A program made the position numbers and the translations under genes. The notes beneath the pieces are model-generated. The model was not told where the DNA came from. It worked only from the letters and a program-made list of their open reading frames with translations, and ran no database searches. 64,000 nt of DNA, from NCBI GenBank assembly GCA_963664085.2, contig CAXXLO010000002.1, positions 2,356,001 to 2,420,000 of the forward strand, written 5' to 3'. Positions 51,727 to 59,441 of this stretch are shown piece by piece (within the stretch, counting starts at the first letter, position 1; every line of letters starts with the position of its first letter). Source of the DNA: Bin5 sp022821545. Lineage in GTDB: Bacteria; Chloroflexota; Anaerolineae; Caldilineales; Caldilineaceae.

Positions 51727-52071
51727 CTACACCTCGTCCAAACGCTCTTCCAGCACAACCGTGATGTGGGAGGAACGCCGGATCCATGGCTTGAATCGAC
51801 CGCGCGCGCCAAAACGCCGCCAGCGCCGGTTCGGCGCCTGATCGGCATAGATCTGGCTGATGTAAAGTTCATCAGCCTCCAATCCGAAATTCTCGACACC
51901 GTTTGCGATCGCGCTCTTCAGCGTCTTCGCCACCACCTTGGCCGCCTGCTGAGGCATGAACTGCAGCAGTGTCAAAGCCTCTTCCGCCGGCCGTCCACGC
52001 ATTTCATCCAGTACCAGACGCGCCTTCTGTGGACTGATCCCTGTATACTTGGTAACTGCTCGAACTTCCAT
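51727..52071 (-). CDS. rplV: 50S ribosomal protein L22
   Basis: 114 aa. ISPQKARLVLDEMRGRPAEE and PNRRWRRFGARGRFKPWIRR (loop reaching the tunnel) fit L22. The macrolide-relevant loop is intact. Confidence 0.97.
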   Translation of the reverse strand: MEVRAVTKYTGISPQKARLVLDEMRGRPAEEALTLLQFMPQQAAKVVAKTLKSAIANGVENFGLEADELYISQIYADQAPNRRWRRFGARGRFKPWIRRSSHITVVLEERLDEV

Positions 52072-52134
52072 CTTACGCGCTCCCCAATCTCCAGGATGGA
52101 GGAAGATAACAATTTTCGACCTGAAACCGTGATT

Positions 52135-52416
52135 CTACACCCTGCGCGTGCTTCTCTCCGACCTCACATGACCCCGAAAGAATCGGGTCGGCGCAAACTC
52201 GCCCAGCTTGTGCCCCACCATGTTTTCCGTAATGTAGATCGGTACATGGCGGCGGCCGTCGTGAATCGCCAGCGTATGTCCGACAAACTGCGGAAATATC
52301 GTCGAAGCCCGGGACCACGTCTTGAGCACCTTCCGCTCACCGGCCCGGTTCATGTCTTCGATCTTCTTCAGTAGCCGCGGCTCGACAAACGGTCCCTTCT
52401 TCAGACTACGTCCCAT
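52135..52416 (-). CDS. rpsS: 30S ribosomal protein S19
   Basis: 93 aa. MGRSLKKGPFVEPRLLKKIE, TWSRASTIFPQFVGHTLAIH and GEFAPTRFFRGH are diagnostic. Confidence 0.98.
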   Translation of the reverse strand: MGRSLKKGPFVEPRLLKKIEDMNRAGERKVLKTWSRASTIFPQFVGHTLAIHDGRRHVPIYITENMVGHKLGEFAPTRFFRGHVRSERSTRRV

Positions 52417-52440
52417 CGGATATCCTCCACTTCTGCACTG

Positions 52441-53274
52441 CTATCGACGCTTACTGCCGCGCCGGACAATATATTTCCCCGTTCTCTTGTTGCGCCGCGT
52501 TCGCTTACCCAACGCCGGCTGCCCCCAAGGCGTCTTCGGACCGGGCATGCCAATCGGCGAACGCCCTTCGCCGCCACCGTGAGGATGGGATGACGGATCC
52601 ATCGCTACGCCCCGCACCGACGGCCGGACTCCCATCCAGCGGCGGCGGCCGGCCTTGCCCAACGATATATTGCTGTGATCCGGGTTCGACACCTGGCCAA
52701 CCGTAGCCAGGCAGTCCATCTCAATGTAGCGAACCTCGCCGCTCGGTAGTCGCACCTGCGCACGCGGCCCCTCTTTGGCCACCAGCTGCGCCGAAACGCC
52801 TGCGCTGCGCACCAGCTGCGCGCCCCGCCCCGGATACAACTCAATGTTATGTATCTGCGTGCCCGGAGGAATGTTGCGAATCGGCAGCGCATTCCCGGGC
52901 CGAATGTCAGCGTTCGGACCCGACTCCAATACGTCGCCAACCTGAACACCCAAAGGGGCGACAATATACCGCTTCTCACCATCCTCATAACTGAGCAGCG
53001 CAATGCGCGCACTGCGGTTCGGGTCGTATTCAATTGACGTGACCCTCGCCGGCGCGCCCCACCTTTCCCGCCTGAAGTCAATGATGCGGTACCGCCGCTT
53101 GTGTCCCCCGCCGCGGTGTCGGACAGTGATCCGCCCCTGGCTGTTGCGCCCGCCCTTCCTGTTCAGAGCAACGGTCAGCGAACGTTCGGGCTTGGTGCGC
53201 GTAATCGTTTCAAATGTCGAGACACTCATGTCCCGCCGCCCAGGAGACGTAGGACGGTATATCTTTACAGGCAT
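52441..53274 (-). CDS. rplB: 50S ribosomal protein L2
   Basis: 277 aa. GGGHKRRYRIIDFRR, then ALPIRNIPPGTQIHNIEL and the peptidyl-transferase-proximal MDPSSHPHGGGEGRSPIG. Normal length. 73 nt after rplW, 24 nt before rpsS. Confidence 0.98.
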   Translation of the reverse strand: MPVKIYRPTSPGRRDMSVSTFETITRTKPERSLTVALNRKGGRNSQGRITVRHRGGGHKRRYRIIDFRRERWGAPARVTSIEYDPNRSARIALLSYEDGEKRYIVAPLGVQVGDVLESGPNADIRPGNALPIRNIPPGTQIHNIELYPGRGAQLVRSAGVSAQLVAKEGPRAQVRLPSGEVRYIEMDCLATVGQVSNPDHSNISLGKAGRRRWMGVRPSVRGVAMDPSSHPHGGGEGRSPIGMPGPKTPWGQPALGKRTRRNKRTGKYIVRRGSKRR

Positions 53275-53347
53275 AAAACTCTATCTCCGTTCGAGAAGAG
53301 AAAGATGGGAAAGGACCGCCCCCGCTTCTCCCTCCTGTTACTGACCG

Positions 53348-53638
53348 TTAAACACCTTCAAAGAACTGGATGCTGTCACCTTCACCCAATGTAACAACCG
53401 CCTTCTTCCACGGCGACTTCCGCACCACTTTGCGCCGCCCGCGCATCCCCGTTTTGGCCGGCATCATCATGACCCGCACGTTCAGAACACTCACTCGGAA
53501 TGCGGTCTCCACTGCATCGCGAATCTGGTGCTTGTTGGCCCGCGTGTCAACTTCAAAGGTGTACTGATTATTGAAGTCGGCCGCATCGTATGACTTTTCA
53601 GTAATGACTGGACGCTTTATCACTTCATAAACGTGCAT
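53348..53638 (-). CDS. rplW: 50S ribosomal protein L23
   Basis: 96 aa. VIKRPVITEKSYDAADFNNQ and VDTRANKHQIRDAVETAFRV match L23, part of the chaperone/SRP docking site. Confidence 0.97.
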   Translation of the reverse strand: MHVYEVIKRPVITEKSYDAADFNNQYTFEVDTRANKHQIRDAVETAFRVSVLNVRVMMMPAKTGMRGRRKVVRKSPWKKAVVTLGEGDSIQFFEGV

Positions 53639-53716
53639 CTGGCTCTCTCCGTATCGGACACCGACTCAATCTTCCCAACCGCTGCCAACAACCCCTCTCT
53701 CAGAAAATAGCAACGG

Positions 53717-54340
53717 TCAAGCAAGCCAGTCGTGAATGTTTTCGACCGAGGCCTGCGGCAATAGAAGCCTGTCATAGCTCAGCAGGTCCTGAATGTTCAG
53801 ATTGTTGCTCAGAAGCGATTTCGCCTGCGGCAGATTGCTGATCGACTTCTCGACAGCCATATCCCGCTCCGGCAATACAACGAGTACGCTGCCGCTCTCC
53901 AGCCCCAGATCAGCCAGCGCCTGCACAAAGACCTTTGTCTTCGGCGCATCTATCGTCAACGCCTCCAGCACGACGATCTGGTCGGCCCCGGCCTTGACGC
54001 TCAGCGCGCTCCGCAAGGCAGCCCTGCGCATCTTCTTGGGCATCTTCTTCGTATATTTGCGCGGTGTGGGGCCAAAAGCCGTCCCGCCGCCTACCCAAAT
54101 TGGAGACCTTATCGAGCCGTGCCGTGCCCGCCCTGTGCCCTTCTGACGCCACGGTTTGCGGCCGCCCCCGCGAACCTCGCTGCGCGACTTCGTCTTGTGC
54201 GTACCAGGGCGCGCGTTCGCCAGCTGCCTCACCAAAGCCTGGTGCATCAGCCCCCGATTTATCGGAGCGGCAAATACCGTATCCTCCAACTGCATCTGGC
54301 CGGTCTCTTCACCTGCCATATTTCGAATTGGTACTTCCAC
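53717..54340 (-). CDS. rplD: 50S ribosomal protein L4
   Basis: 207 aa, GTG start with GGAGGCGAAACG upstream. The tunnel loop TKSRSEVRGGGRKPWRQKGT and RARHGSIRSPIWVGGG are diagnostic. L4 often autoregulates the S10 operon. Confidence 0.98.
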   Translation of the reverse strand: MEVPIRNMAGEETGQMQLEDTVFAAPINRGLMHQALVRQLANARPGTHKTKSRSEVRGGGRKPWRQKGTGRARHGSIRSPIWVGGGTAFGPTPRKYTKKMPKKMRRAALRSALSVKAGADQIVVLEALTIDAPKTKVFVQALADLGLESGSVLVVLPERDMAVEKSISNLPQAKSLLSNNLNIQDLLSYDRLLLPQASVENIHDWLA

Positions 54341-54400
54341 CGTTTCGCCTCCGTACCAGTAGCTGCCCGTTCTTCGACTGATGAACCAGCGGCCGCCGTC

Positions 54401-55030
54401 TTACGCCTTTGCCGCCGTACGAATGATCACCAACCCCTTGTTTGGGCCGGGTACCGCTCCCTGTACGGCGATGAGATTGCGCTCCGCATCGACCAAGGTA
54501 ACCTTCAGATTTTGCACGGTGACGCGTTTGTTACCCATCTGCCCCGCGCCCTTCGTGCCCGGAAAGGTGTGGCCCGGTGTCGTGCCCGCGCCGCGTGAGC
54601 CTGGCGCCCGGTGTCGGTCCGACTGCCCGTGGGTCTTCGGCCCGCCTCGGAAGCCGTGCCGCTTGACTCCGCCGGCAAAGCCCTTCCCCTTCGATGTTCC
54701 GGTTACGTCCACAAGCTCGCCCTCGGCAAATACATCCGCCTTGATCACATCGCCCAGCGCATGTCCCGCCTCGCTCGGCAATCGCAGCTCGCGCACAAAT
54801 CGCAGCTTCGGCACGTTGGCCTTCTTCAGATGACCGAGCTGCCCTCTGGTCAACTTGCGCTCCGCCACTTCCTCGAAGCCTACTTGAATCGCGTTGTAAC
54901 CGTCCGAATCTTCAGCTTTCACCTGTGTGACATAACAGGGACCAGCTTCAATGACCGTAACCGGCGCCACCGCGCCGCTGTCATCAAACAACTGGGTCAT
55001 CCCTACCTTGCGGCCCAATATCCCCTTCAC
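54401..55030 (-). CDS. rplC: 50S ribosomal protein L3
   Basis: 209 aa. MKGILGRKVGMTQLFDDSG and FRGGPKTHGQSDRHRAPGSR are typical, including the Gln-containing tip methylated in some bacteria. Starts 136 nt after rpsJ, the widest gap of the S10 part. Confidence 0.98.
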   Translation of the reverse strand: MKGILGRKVGMTQLFDDSGAVAPVTVIEAGPCYVTQVKAEDSDGYNAIQVGFEEVAERKLTRGQLGHLKKANVPKLRFVRELRLPSEAGHALGDVIKADVFAEGELVDVTGTSKGKGFAGGVKRHGFRGGPKTHGQSDRHRAPGSRGAGTTPGHTFPGTKGAGQMGNKRVTVQNLKVTLVDAERNLIAVQGAVPGPNKGLVIIRTAAKA

Positions 55031-55166
55031 TTGCTCCTCCAGGACTGACAGTCCGATGCTACGCCATTCCGACCGGCTGCCACATTGCCCAACCAGGCCC
55101 GTCCCTGACCGCCCGTCGCGGGTCTAACCCGCACGACCCTCTCCGCCCGCAGCCGCAACCTGAGCC

Positions 55167-55475
55167 CTATAACTTAATCTCGATATCAACGCCGGCGGGC
55201 AAATTCAGACGAGTGAGGTTCTCAATCGTCTTGTTGCCGGGATCAACCACATCGATCAAACGCTTGTGAGTCCGAATCTCGAACTGCTCACGGCTGTCCT
55301 TGTCGATGAACGGCGATCGCATCACCGTGAACTTCTCGATCCTCGTTGGCAGAGGCACTGGCCCAACCACCTGGGCCCCCGTTTGCTCAGCAGCAGTGAC
55401 GATCTGCTGTGCCGACGCATCCAGGACGCGGTGATCGTATGCCTTGAGCTTGATACGGATCTTTTGCTTTGCCAT
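55167..55475 (-). CDS. rpsJ: 30S ribosomal protein S10
   Basis: 102 aa. RIKLKAYDHRVLDASAQQIV and GPVPLPTRIEKFTVMRSPFI are diagnostic; also a NusB partner in antitermination. First gene of the S10 block, 75 nt after tuf. Confidence 0.98.
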   Translation of the reverse strand: MAKQKIRIKLKAYDHRVLDASAQQIVTAAEQTGAQVVGPVPLPTRIEKFTVMRSPFIDKDSREQFEIRTHKRLIDVVDPGNKTIENLTRLNLPAGVDIEIKL

Positions 55476-55550
55476 GTACTCTTCTCACTTGTCGTGGACC
55501 ACGAACAAAAAGTGTGGCGAGCAGTTGCACTCGCCACACACTTTCTTACT

Positions 55551-56750
55551 CTACTGGATGATTTCGGTAATTGCGCCGGCAGCGACGGTGCGGCCGCCTT
55601 CACGGATGGCAAAACGGCCGCCGGTCTCGATGGCGACGGGTGAGATCAACTCGACCTCCATCGTCACATTGTCGCCGGGCATGACCATTTCCACCCCTGC
55701 CGGCAGGTCGATCGAACCGGTGATGTCCATGGTGCGGATGTAGAACTGCGGTCTGTAGCCCTTGAAGAAGGGAGTGTGCCGTCCGCCCTCCTCCTTGCGC
55801 AGCACATAGACCTCGGACTTGAAGCGGGTGTGCGGCATGATGCTGCCGGGCTTGGCCAGCACCTGTCCGCGGTCCACCTCTTCGCGGTCGATGCCGCGCA
55901 GCAGACACCCGACGTTGTCGCCCGCCTGCCCCTCATCGAGCAGCTTGCGGAACATCTCGACACCGGTGACGGTGGTCGAGTGTGTCGGCTTCACACCGAC
56001 GATCTCCACCTCCTCCATCGGATGGATGACACCGCGCTCGACGCGACCGGTGACGACGGTGCCGCGGCCCTTGATCGAGAAGACATCCTCAATCGGCATC
56101 AGGAAGGGCTTGTCGATCTCGCGCACAGGGGTGGGGATGTACTCATCCACCGCCCGCATCAACTCCCAGATCGGCTCATACTCGGGCGCATCGGGGTCTT
56201 CCGAGCTGCTCTCCAGGGCATGCAGGGCGCTGCCGCGCACAAACGGGATGTCGTCGCCGGGGAACTCGTAGGTGTCGAGCAGCTCGCGCAACTCCATCTC
56301 GACCAGTTCCAGCAACTCCTCGTCCTCCATCATGTCGACTTTGTTGAGAAAGACGACCATCGCCGGCACTTCCACCTGCCGCGCCAGCAGGATATGTTCG
56401 CGCGTCTGCGGCATGGCGCCGTCGGGCGCAGCCACCACCAGGATCGCACCGTCCATCTGGGCTGCGCCGGTGATCATGTTCTTGATATAGTCGGCATGTC
56501 CCGGACAGTCCACGTGCGCATAGTGGCGGTTTTCGGTCTCGTACTCGACGTGCGCAATGGCGATGGTGATGCCGCGGGCCTTCTCTTCCGGCGCATTGTC
56601 GATCGCCTCAAACGCACTGAAATCAGCCATACCCCGCAGCGCCAACACCTTCGTGATCGCCGCCGTCAGCGTCGTCTTGCCGTGATCCACATGTCCGATC
56701 GTCCCCACGTTCACATGGGGCTTGTTCCTCTCAAATACTGCCTTCGCCAT
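55551..56750 (-). CDS. tuf: Elongation factor Tu
   Basis: 399 aa. G1 GHVDHGKTT (about 19-27), G3 DCPGHADYI, G4 NKVD, and C-terminal domains with LLRGIDREEVDRGQVLAKPG. Brings aminoacyl-tRNA to the ribosome. Its position between three tRNA genes and rpsJ merges the tRNA-tufB and S10 operons. GGAGGCAGCAACCAA precedes the ATG. Confidence 0.99.
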   Translation of the reverse strand: MAKAVFERNKPHVNVGTIGHVDHGKTTLTAAITKVLALRGMADFSAFEAIDNAPEEKARGITIAIAHVEYETENRHYAHVDCPGHADYIKNMITGAAQMDGAILVVAAPDGAMPQTREHILLARQVEVPAMVVFLNKVDMMEDEELLELVEMELRELLDTYEFPGDDIPFVRGSALHALESSSEDPDAPEYEPIWELMRAVDEYIPTPVREIDKPFLMPIEDVFSIKGRGTVVTGRVERGVIHPMEEVEIVGVKPTHSTTVTGVEMFRKLLDEGQAGDNVGCLLRGIDREEVDRGQVLAKPGSIMPHTRFKSEVYVLRKEEGGRHTPFFKGYRPQFYIRTMDITGSIDLPAGVEMVMPGDNVTMEVELISPVAIETGGRFAIREGGRTVAAGAITEIIQ

Positions 56751-56860
56751 TTGGTTGCTGCCTCCTGCTTATGTTTAATGGTCTAATCCGCTGTCTCGCT
56801 GCAAAATGAGCAAAGACTTCGAAGCGCGAAAAGATCGTAACCATCAGTATCTGCTGCAAA

Positions 56861-56886
56861 CCGCCCACCAGGGATTAGGTGGGCGG
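56861..56886. other. Strong hairpin in the tuf leader
   Basis: CCGCCCACC (56861-56869) pairs perfectly with GGTGGGCGG (56878-56886) around an 8-nt loop, between tRNA-Thr(GGT) and tuf. On the minus strand only TTTGC follows, so it is more likely a processing/RNase site or leaky attenuator than a terminator. A perfect -35 hexamer (TTGACA, minus, 56915-56920) lies just upstream without a good -10, so a separate tuf promoter is possible but weak. Confidence 0.5.
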
Positions 56887-56978
56887 CAATTTTCCTGCGG
56901 CTCCTGCACTCAATTGTCAAAAACGCGTTTAACCTGAAGGTTCAGGCCCGCCTTACCCCTGCGCGCCGACCTCTTTCA

Positions 56979-57058
<80 letters not shown>

Positions 57059-57094
57059 AGATCAAACAACTGCAAATTCGCACTGCCTCTTGAA

Positions 57095-57178
<84 letters not shown>

Positions 57179-57276
57179 ATTCTTTTAGCGCTTCTATTAA
57201 TGTGCTCCGTCTGCCCAGCCGCCGCCTACGCAGTCACACTCTCAAATCGGCCGCGGTAATTACGCCTATACCGGGA

Positions 57277-57349
57277 AGCCGACGATCGGACTCGAACCGA
57301 TAACCGGCTGTTTACAAAACAGCTGCTCTGCCGATTGAGCTACGTCGGC
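57277..57349 (-). tRNA. tRNA-Thr (anticodon TGT)
   Basis: 73 nt. Acceptor GCCGACG/CGTCGGC, D-arm AGCTCAATCGGCAGAGC, anticodon loop TTTGTAA in stem GCTGT/ACAGC, T-arm GGTTCGAGTCC. CCA not encoded. First gene downstream of the strong promoter. Confidence 0.94.
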
Positions 57350-57373
57350 GCGTGCTCAGGCGACACCTGAGTG

Positions 57374-57401
57374 ATTATAGCACACTTCGAGTGCTGGTCA
57401 A
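57374..57401 (-). promoter_or_regulatory. Strong promoter of the tRNA-tuf-ribosomal cluster
   Basis: Minus strand TTGACC (57396-57401), 16-nt spacer, consensus TATAAT (57374-57379). The predicted start near 57367 is about 18 nt ahead of tRNA-Thr(TGT). No comparably good promoter was seen before the S10, spc or alpha genes. Confidence 0.7.
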
Positions 57402-57519
57402 ATCTGATCTCCTCCAATTGCAAATACGTTTCTTTCAGCTTTTTGAACCCACTGACCACTAACTGCCAACCGCTGACCACTGCAGTTCCATCGCAGTTCC
57501 ACCGCCCAAACAGTCGTGA

Positions 57520-57525
57520 TACAAT
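57520..57525 (+). promoter_or_regulatory. -10 element directly before uvrC
   Basis: TACAAT at 57520-57525 is one base from the -10 consensus and ends 7 nt before the uvrC ATG at 57533. No ribosome-binding site lies between. This predicts transcription starting at or within a base or two of the ATG, that is a leaderless mRNA. The -35 region is weak. Confidence 0.4.
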
Positions 57526-57532
57526 CAAACAT

Positions 57533-59428
57533 ATGAAAGCTCGAATCCCGCAACAGGTTCGCCGAAAACTCGAAGAGCTCCCCGGCAAGCCCGGCTGCTA
57601 TCTCATGTGGGACGAGCATGCCAGGCCTCTCTATGTGGGCAAGGCCCTCGTCCTCCGCCCCCGTGTGCGCAGCTATTTCCAGCGGTCCGCCAAACACTCT
57701 CCCCGCATCGACGAGATGGTCGGCAAGGTTCGGGATATCACCTGGTGGGTCACCGGAACCGAGATGGAAGCGCTGATCCTCGAAAATGACCTGATAAAGC
57801 GTTACCAACCCCACTATAATGTCATGCTCAAGGATGACAAGGGGTATCCCTATATCAAAGTCAACTGGCAGGATGACTTCCCCAAAGTGGAGCGCGTGCG
57901 CCAGCTTCATAACGACGGCGCCCGCTATTTTGGCCCCTTCACCAGCAGCTGGGCTGTAGGCCGCACACTCGAATCAGTACGCAAAGTCTTTCCCTACCTC
58001 GACTGTGACCGTACCATCTCCGGCAGCGACGAAAGCCCCTGCCTCTACTACCATCTCAAACTGTGCGGCGCCCCTTGTATCGGTGTCCAGAACCGCACCG
58101 AATATCGCGAAGGCATCGGGCAGCTTGTCAACTTCCTCGAAGGTGACACCGAGAAAGTGATCAACGAGTTGGAAACCCGGATGCACAACGCCTCCGGTCG
58201 CTTCAACTTCGAGCTCGCCGCCGTCTACCGGGACCGCATCAAAGCCGCCCAGCGCATCGTCCACCAGCAGAAAATCGTCGGCGTCCATAACGACGACGAA
58301 GACGTCGTCGCCATCGCCCAGGACGCGAAATCCAGCGATACCGTCGTCCAAATTCTGATGGTGCGCCGCGGCAGACTCATTGGAAGAGAAAACTTCGCCT
58401 TGCAAGGGGTCGAAGTATATGAGACCAGCGCCCAAAATCTGGGCGATCTGATCGGCATCTTCCTCCAGCGCTTCTATGCCGATGCCGCCCATGTTCCGCC
58501 CCGCGTGCTTGTCCAGTTCGCGCCCCGCACAAAAGACCTTCTCGCAGCCTGGCTCAGCAAACTGCGCGGCACAAAGGTCGAGGTCCGCATGCCCCAGCGG
58601 GGCCAGAAGCGCAAACTGATGGAGTTCGCCAAGAACAATGCCGCAGAGCATCTGCGCGTCCAGAAGGTCCAATGGGCTGCAGACACCAACCGTCAGACGG
58701 AAGCGCTCGCCGAACTCCAGGACGCTCTGAATCTCCAGGCGCCGCCGACCCGTATCGAATGCTACGACATCAGCACCTTGCAGGGAACCAATACGGTCGG
58801 TTCCATGGTTGTGTTCGCCCGCGGCGCCCCCATGAAATCCGCTTACAAACGCTTTAAAATTCGCGGCAAAGGCGCCCACGGCGAACCCGACGACTACGCC
58901 AGTATGCTCGAAGTCCTGCGCCGTCGATTCCGCCGCGCCGTCGAAGAAGACGCAGACCGGCCCGGCCGCAGACCCGCCGGCGCCAATCATTGGAAACTCC
59001 TGCCTGATCTTGTAATCGTTGACGGCGGCAAGGGCCAGCTCGGCGTAGCAAACGACGTGCTGGCGGAGTTCGGGCTGTCCGACAGAGTTCCTGTCGTCGC
59101 CCTGGCAAAACGGGAAGAGGAGATCTTCCTTCCCCAGCGCCGCGATCCGGTCCGCCTGCGTCGCGGCAGCCGGGCTTTCTATATGGTACAGCGTATCCGC
59201 GACGAGGCCCACCGTTTCGCCGTCACCTACCATCGCAATCTGCGCCGCAAGGGCCAAACGAAAACCGTGCTCGACACTCTGCCCGGCATCGGCCCCAGAA
59301 GAAGGAAATCACTTCTCCAATACTTCAACGGCGACCTCGATAAGATGCGCCAGGCCACCTTGGATGAACTGCGGACCGTGCCGGGCATGAACCGCAGCGC
59401 CGCGCAAACGGTCAAGGAGCATCTGTGA
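57533..59428 (+). CDS. uvrC: UvrABC excision nuclease subunit C
   Basis: 631 aa from ATG 57533, the position that gives the normal N-terminus. GIY-YIG nuclease: PGCYLMWDEHARPLYVGKAL (about 22-41). UVR motif: FNFELAAVYRDRIKAAQ. RNase H-like 5' nuclease domain: RIECYDISTLQGTNTVGSM and LVIVDGGKGQL. Tandem helix-hairpin-helix at the end (LPGIGPRRRKSLLQYF). Makes both incisions in nucleotide excision repair. A 13-nt gap to the next gene, whose GAAGGAG overlaps the uvrC end, suggests an operon. Confidence 0.97.
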   Translation: MKARIPQQVRRKLEELPGKPGCYLMWDEHARPLYVGKALVLRPRVRSYFQRSAKHSPRIDEMVGKVRDITWWVTGTEMEALILENDLIKRYQPHYNVMLKDDKGYPYIKVNWQDDFPKVERVRQLHNDGARYFGPFTSSWAVGRTLESVRKVFPYLDCDRTISGSDESPCLYYHLKLCGAPCIGVQNRTEYREGIGQLVNFLEGDTEKVINELETRMHNASGRFNFELAAVYRDRIKAAQRIVHQQKIVGVHNDDEDVVAIAQDAKSSDTVVQILMVRRGRLIGRENFALQGVEVYETSAQNLGDLIGIFLQRFYADAAHVPPRVLVQFAPRTKDLLAAWLSKLRGTKVEVRMPQRGQKRKLMEFAKNNAAEHLRVQKVQWAADTNRQTEALAELQDALNLQAPPTRIECYDISTLQGTNTVGSMVVFARGAPMKSAYKRFKIRGKGAHGEPDDYASMLEVLRRRFRRAVEEDADRPGRRPAGANHWKLLPDLVIVDGGKGQLGVANDVLAEFGLSDRVPVVALAKREEEIFLPQRRDPVRLRRGSRAFYMVQRIRDEAHRFAVTYHRNLRRKGQTKTVLDTLPGIGPRRRKSLLQYFNGDLDKMRQATLDELRTVPGMNRSAAQTVKEHL

Positions 59429-59441
59429 AGGAGTACCTGCA

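Noticed and set aside
55776..56786. 336-codon open frame on the plus strand
   Set aside because: Antisense of tuf, a well-known artefact of that gene.
57974..59257. 427-codon open frame on the minus strand
   Set aside because: Antisense of uvrC, no ribosome-binding site or recognisable motif.
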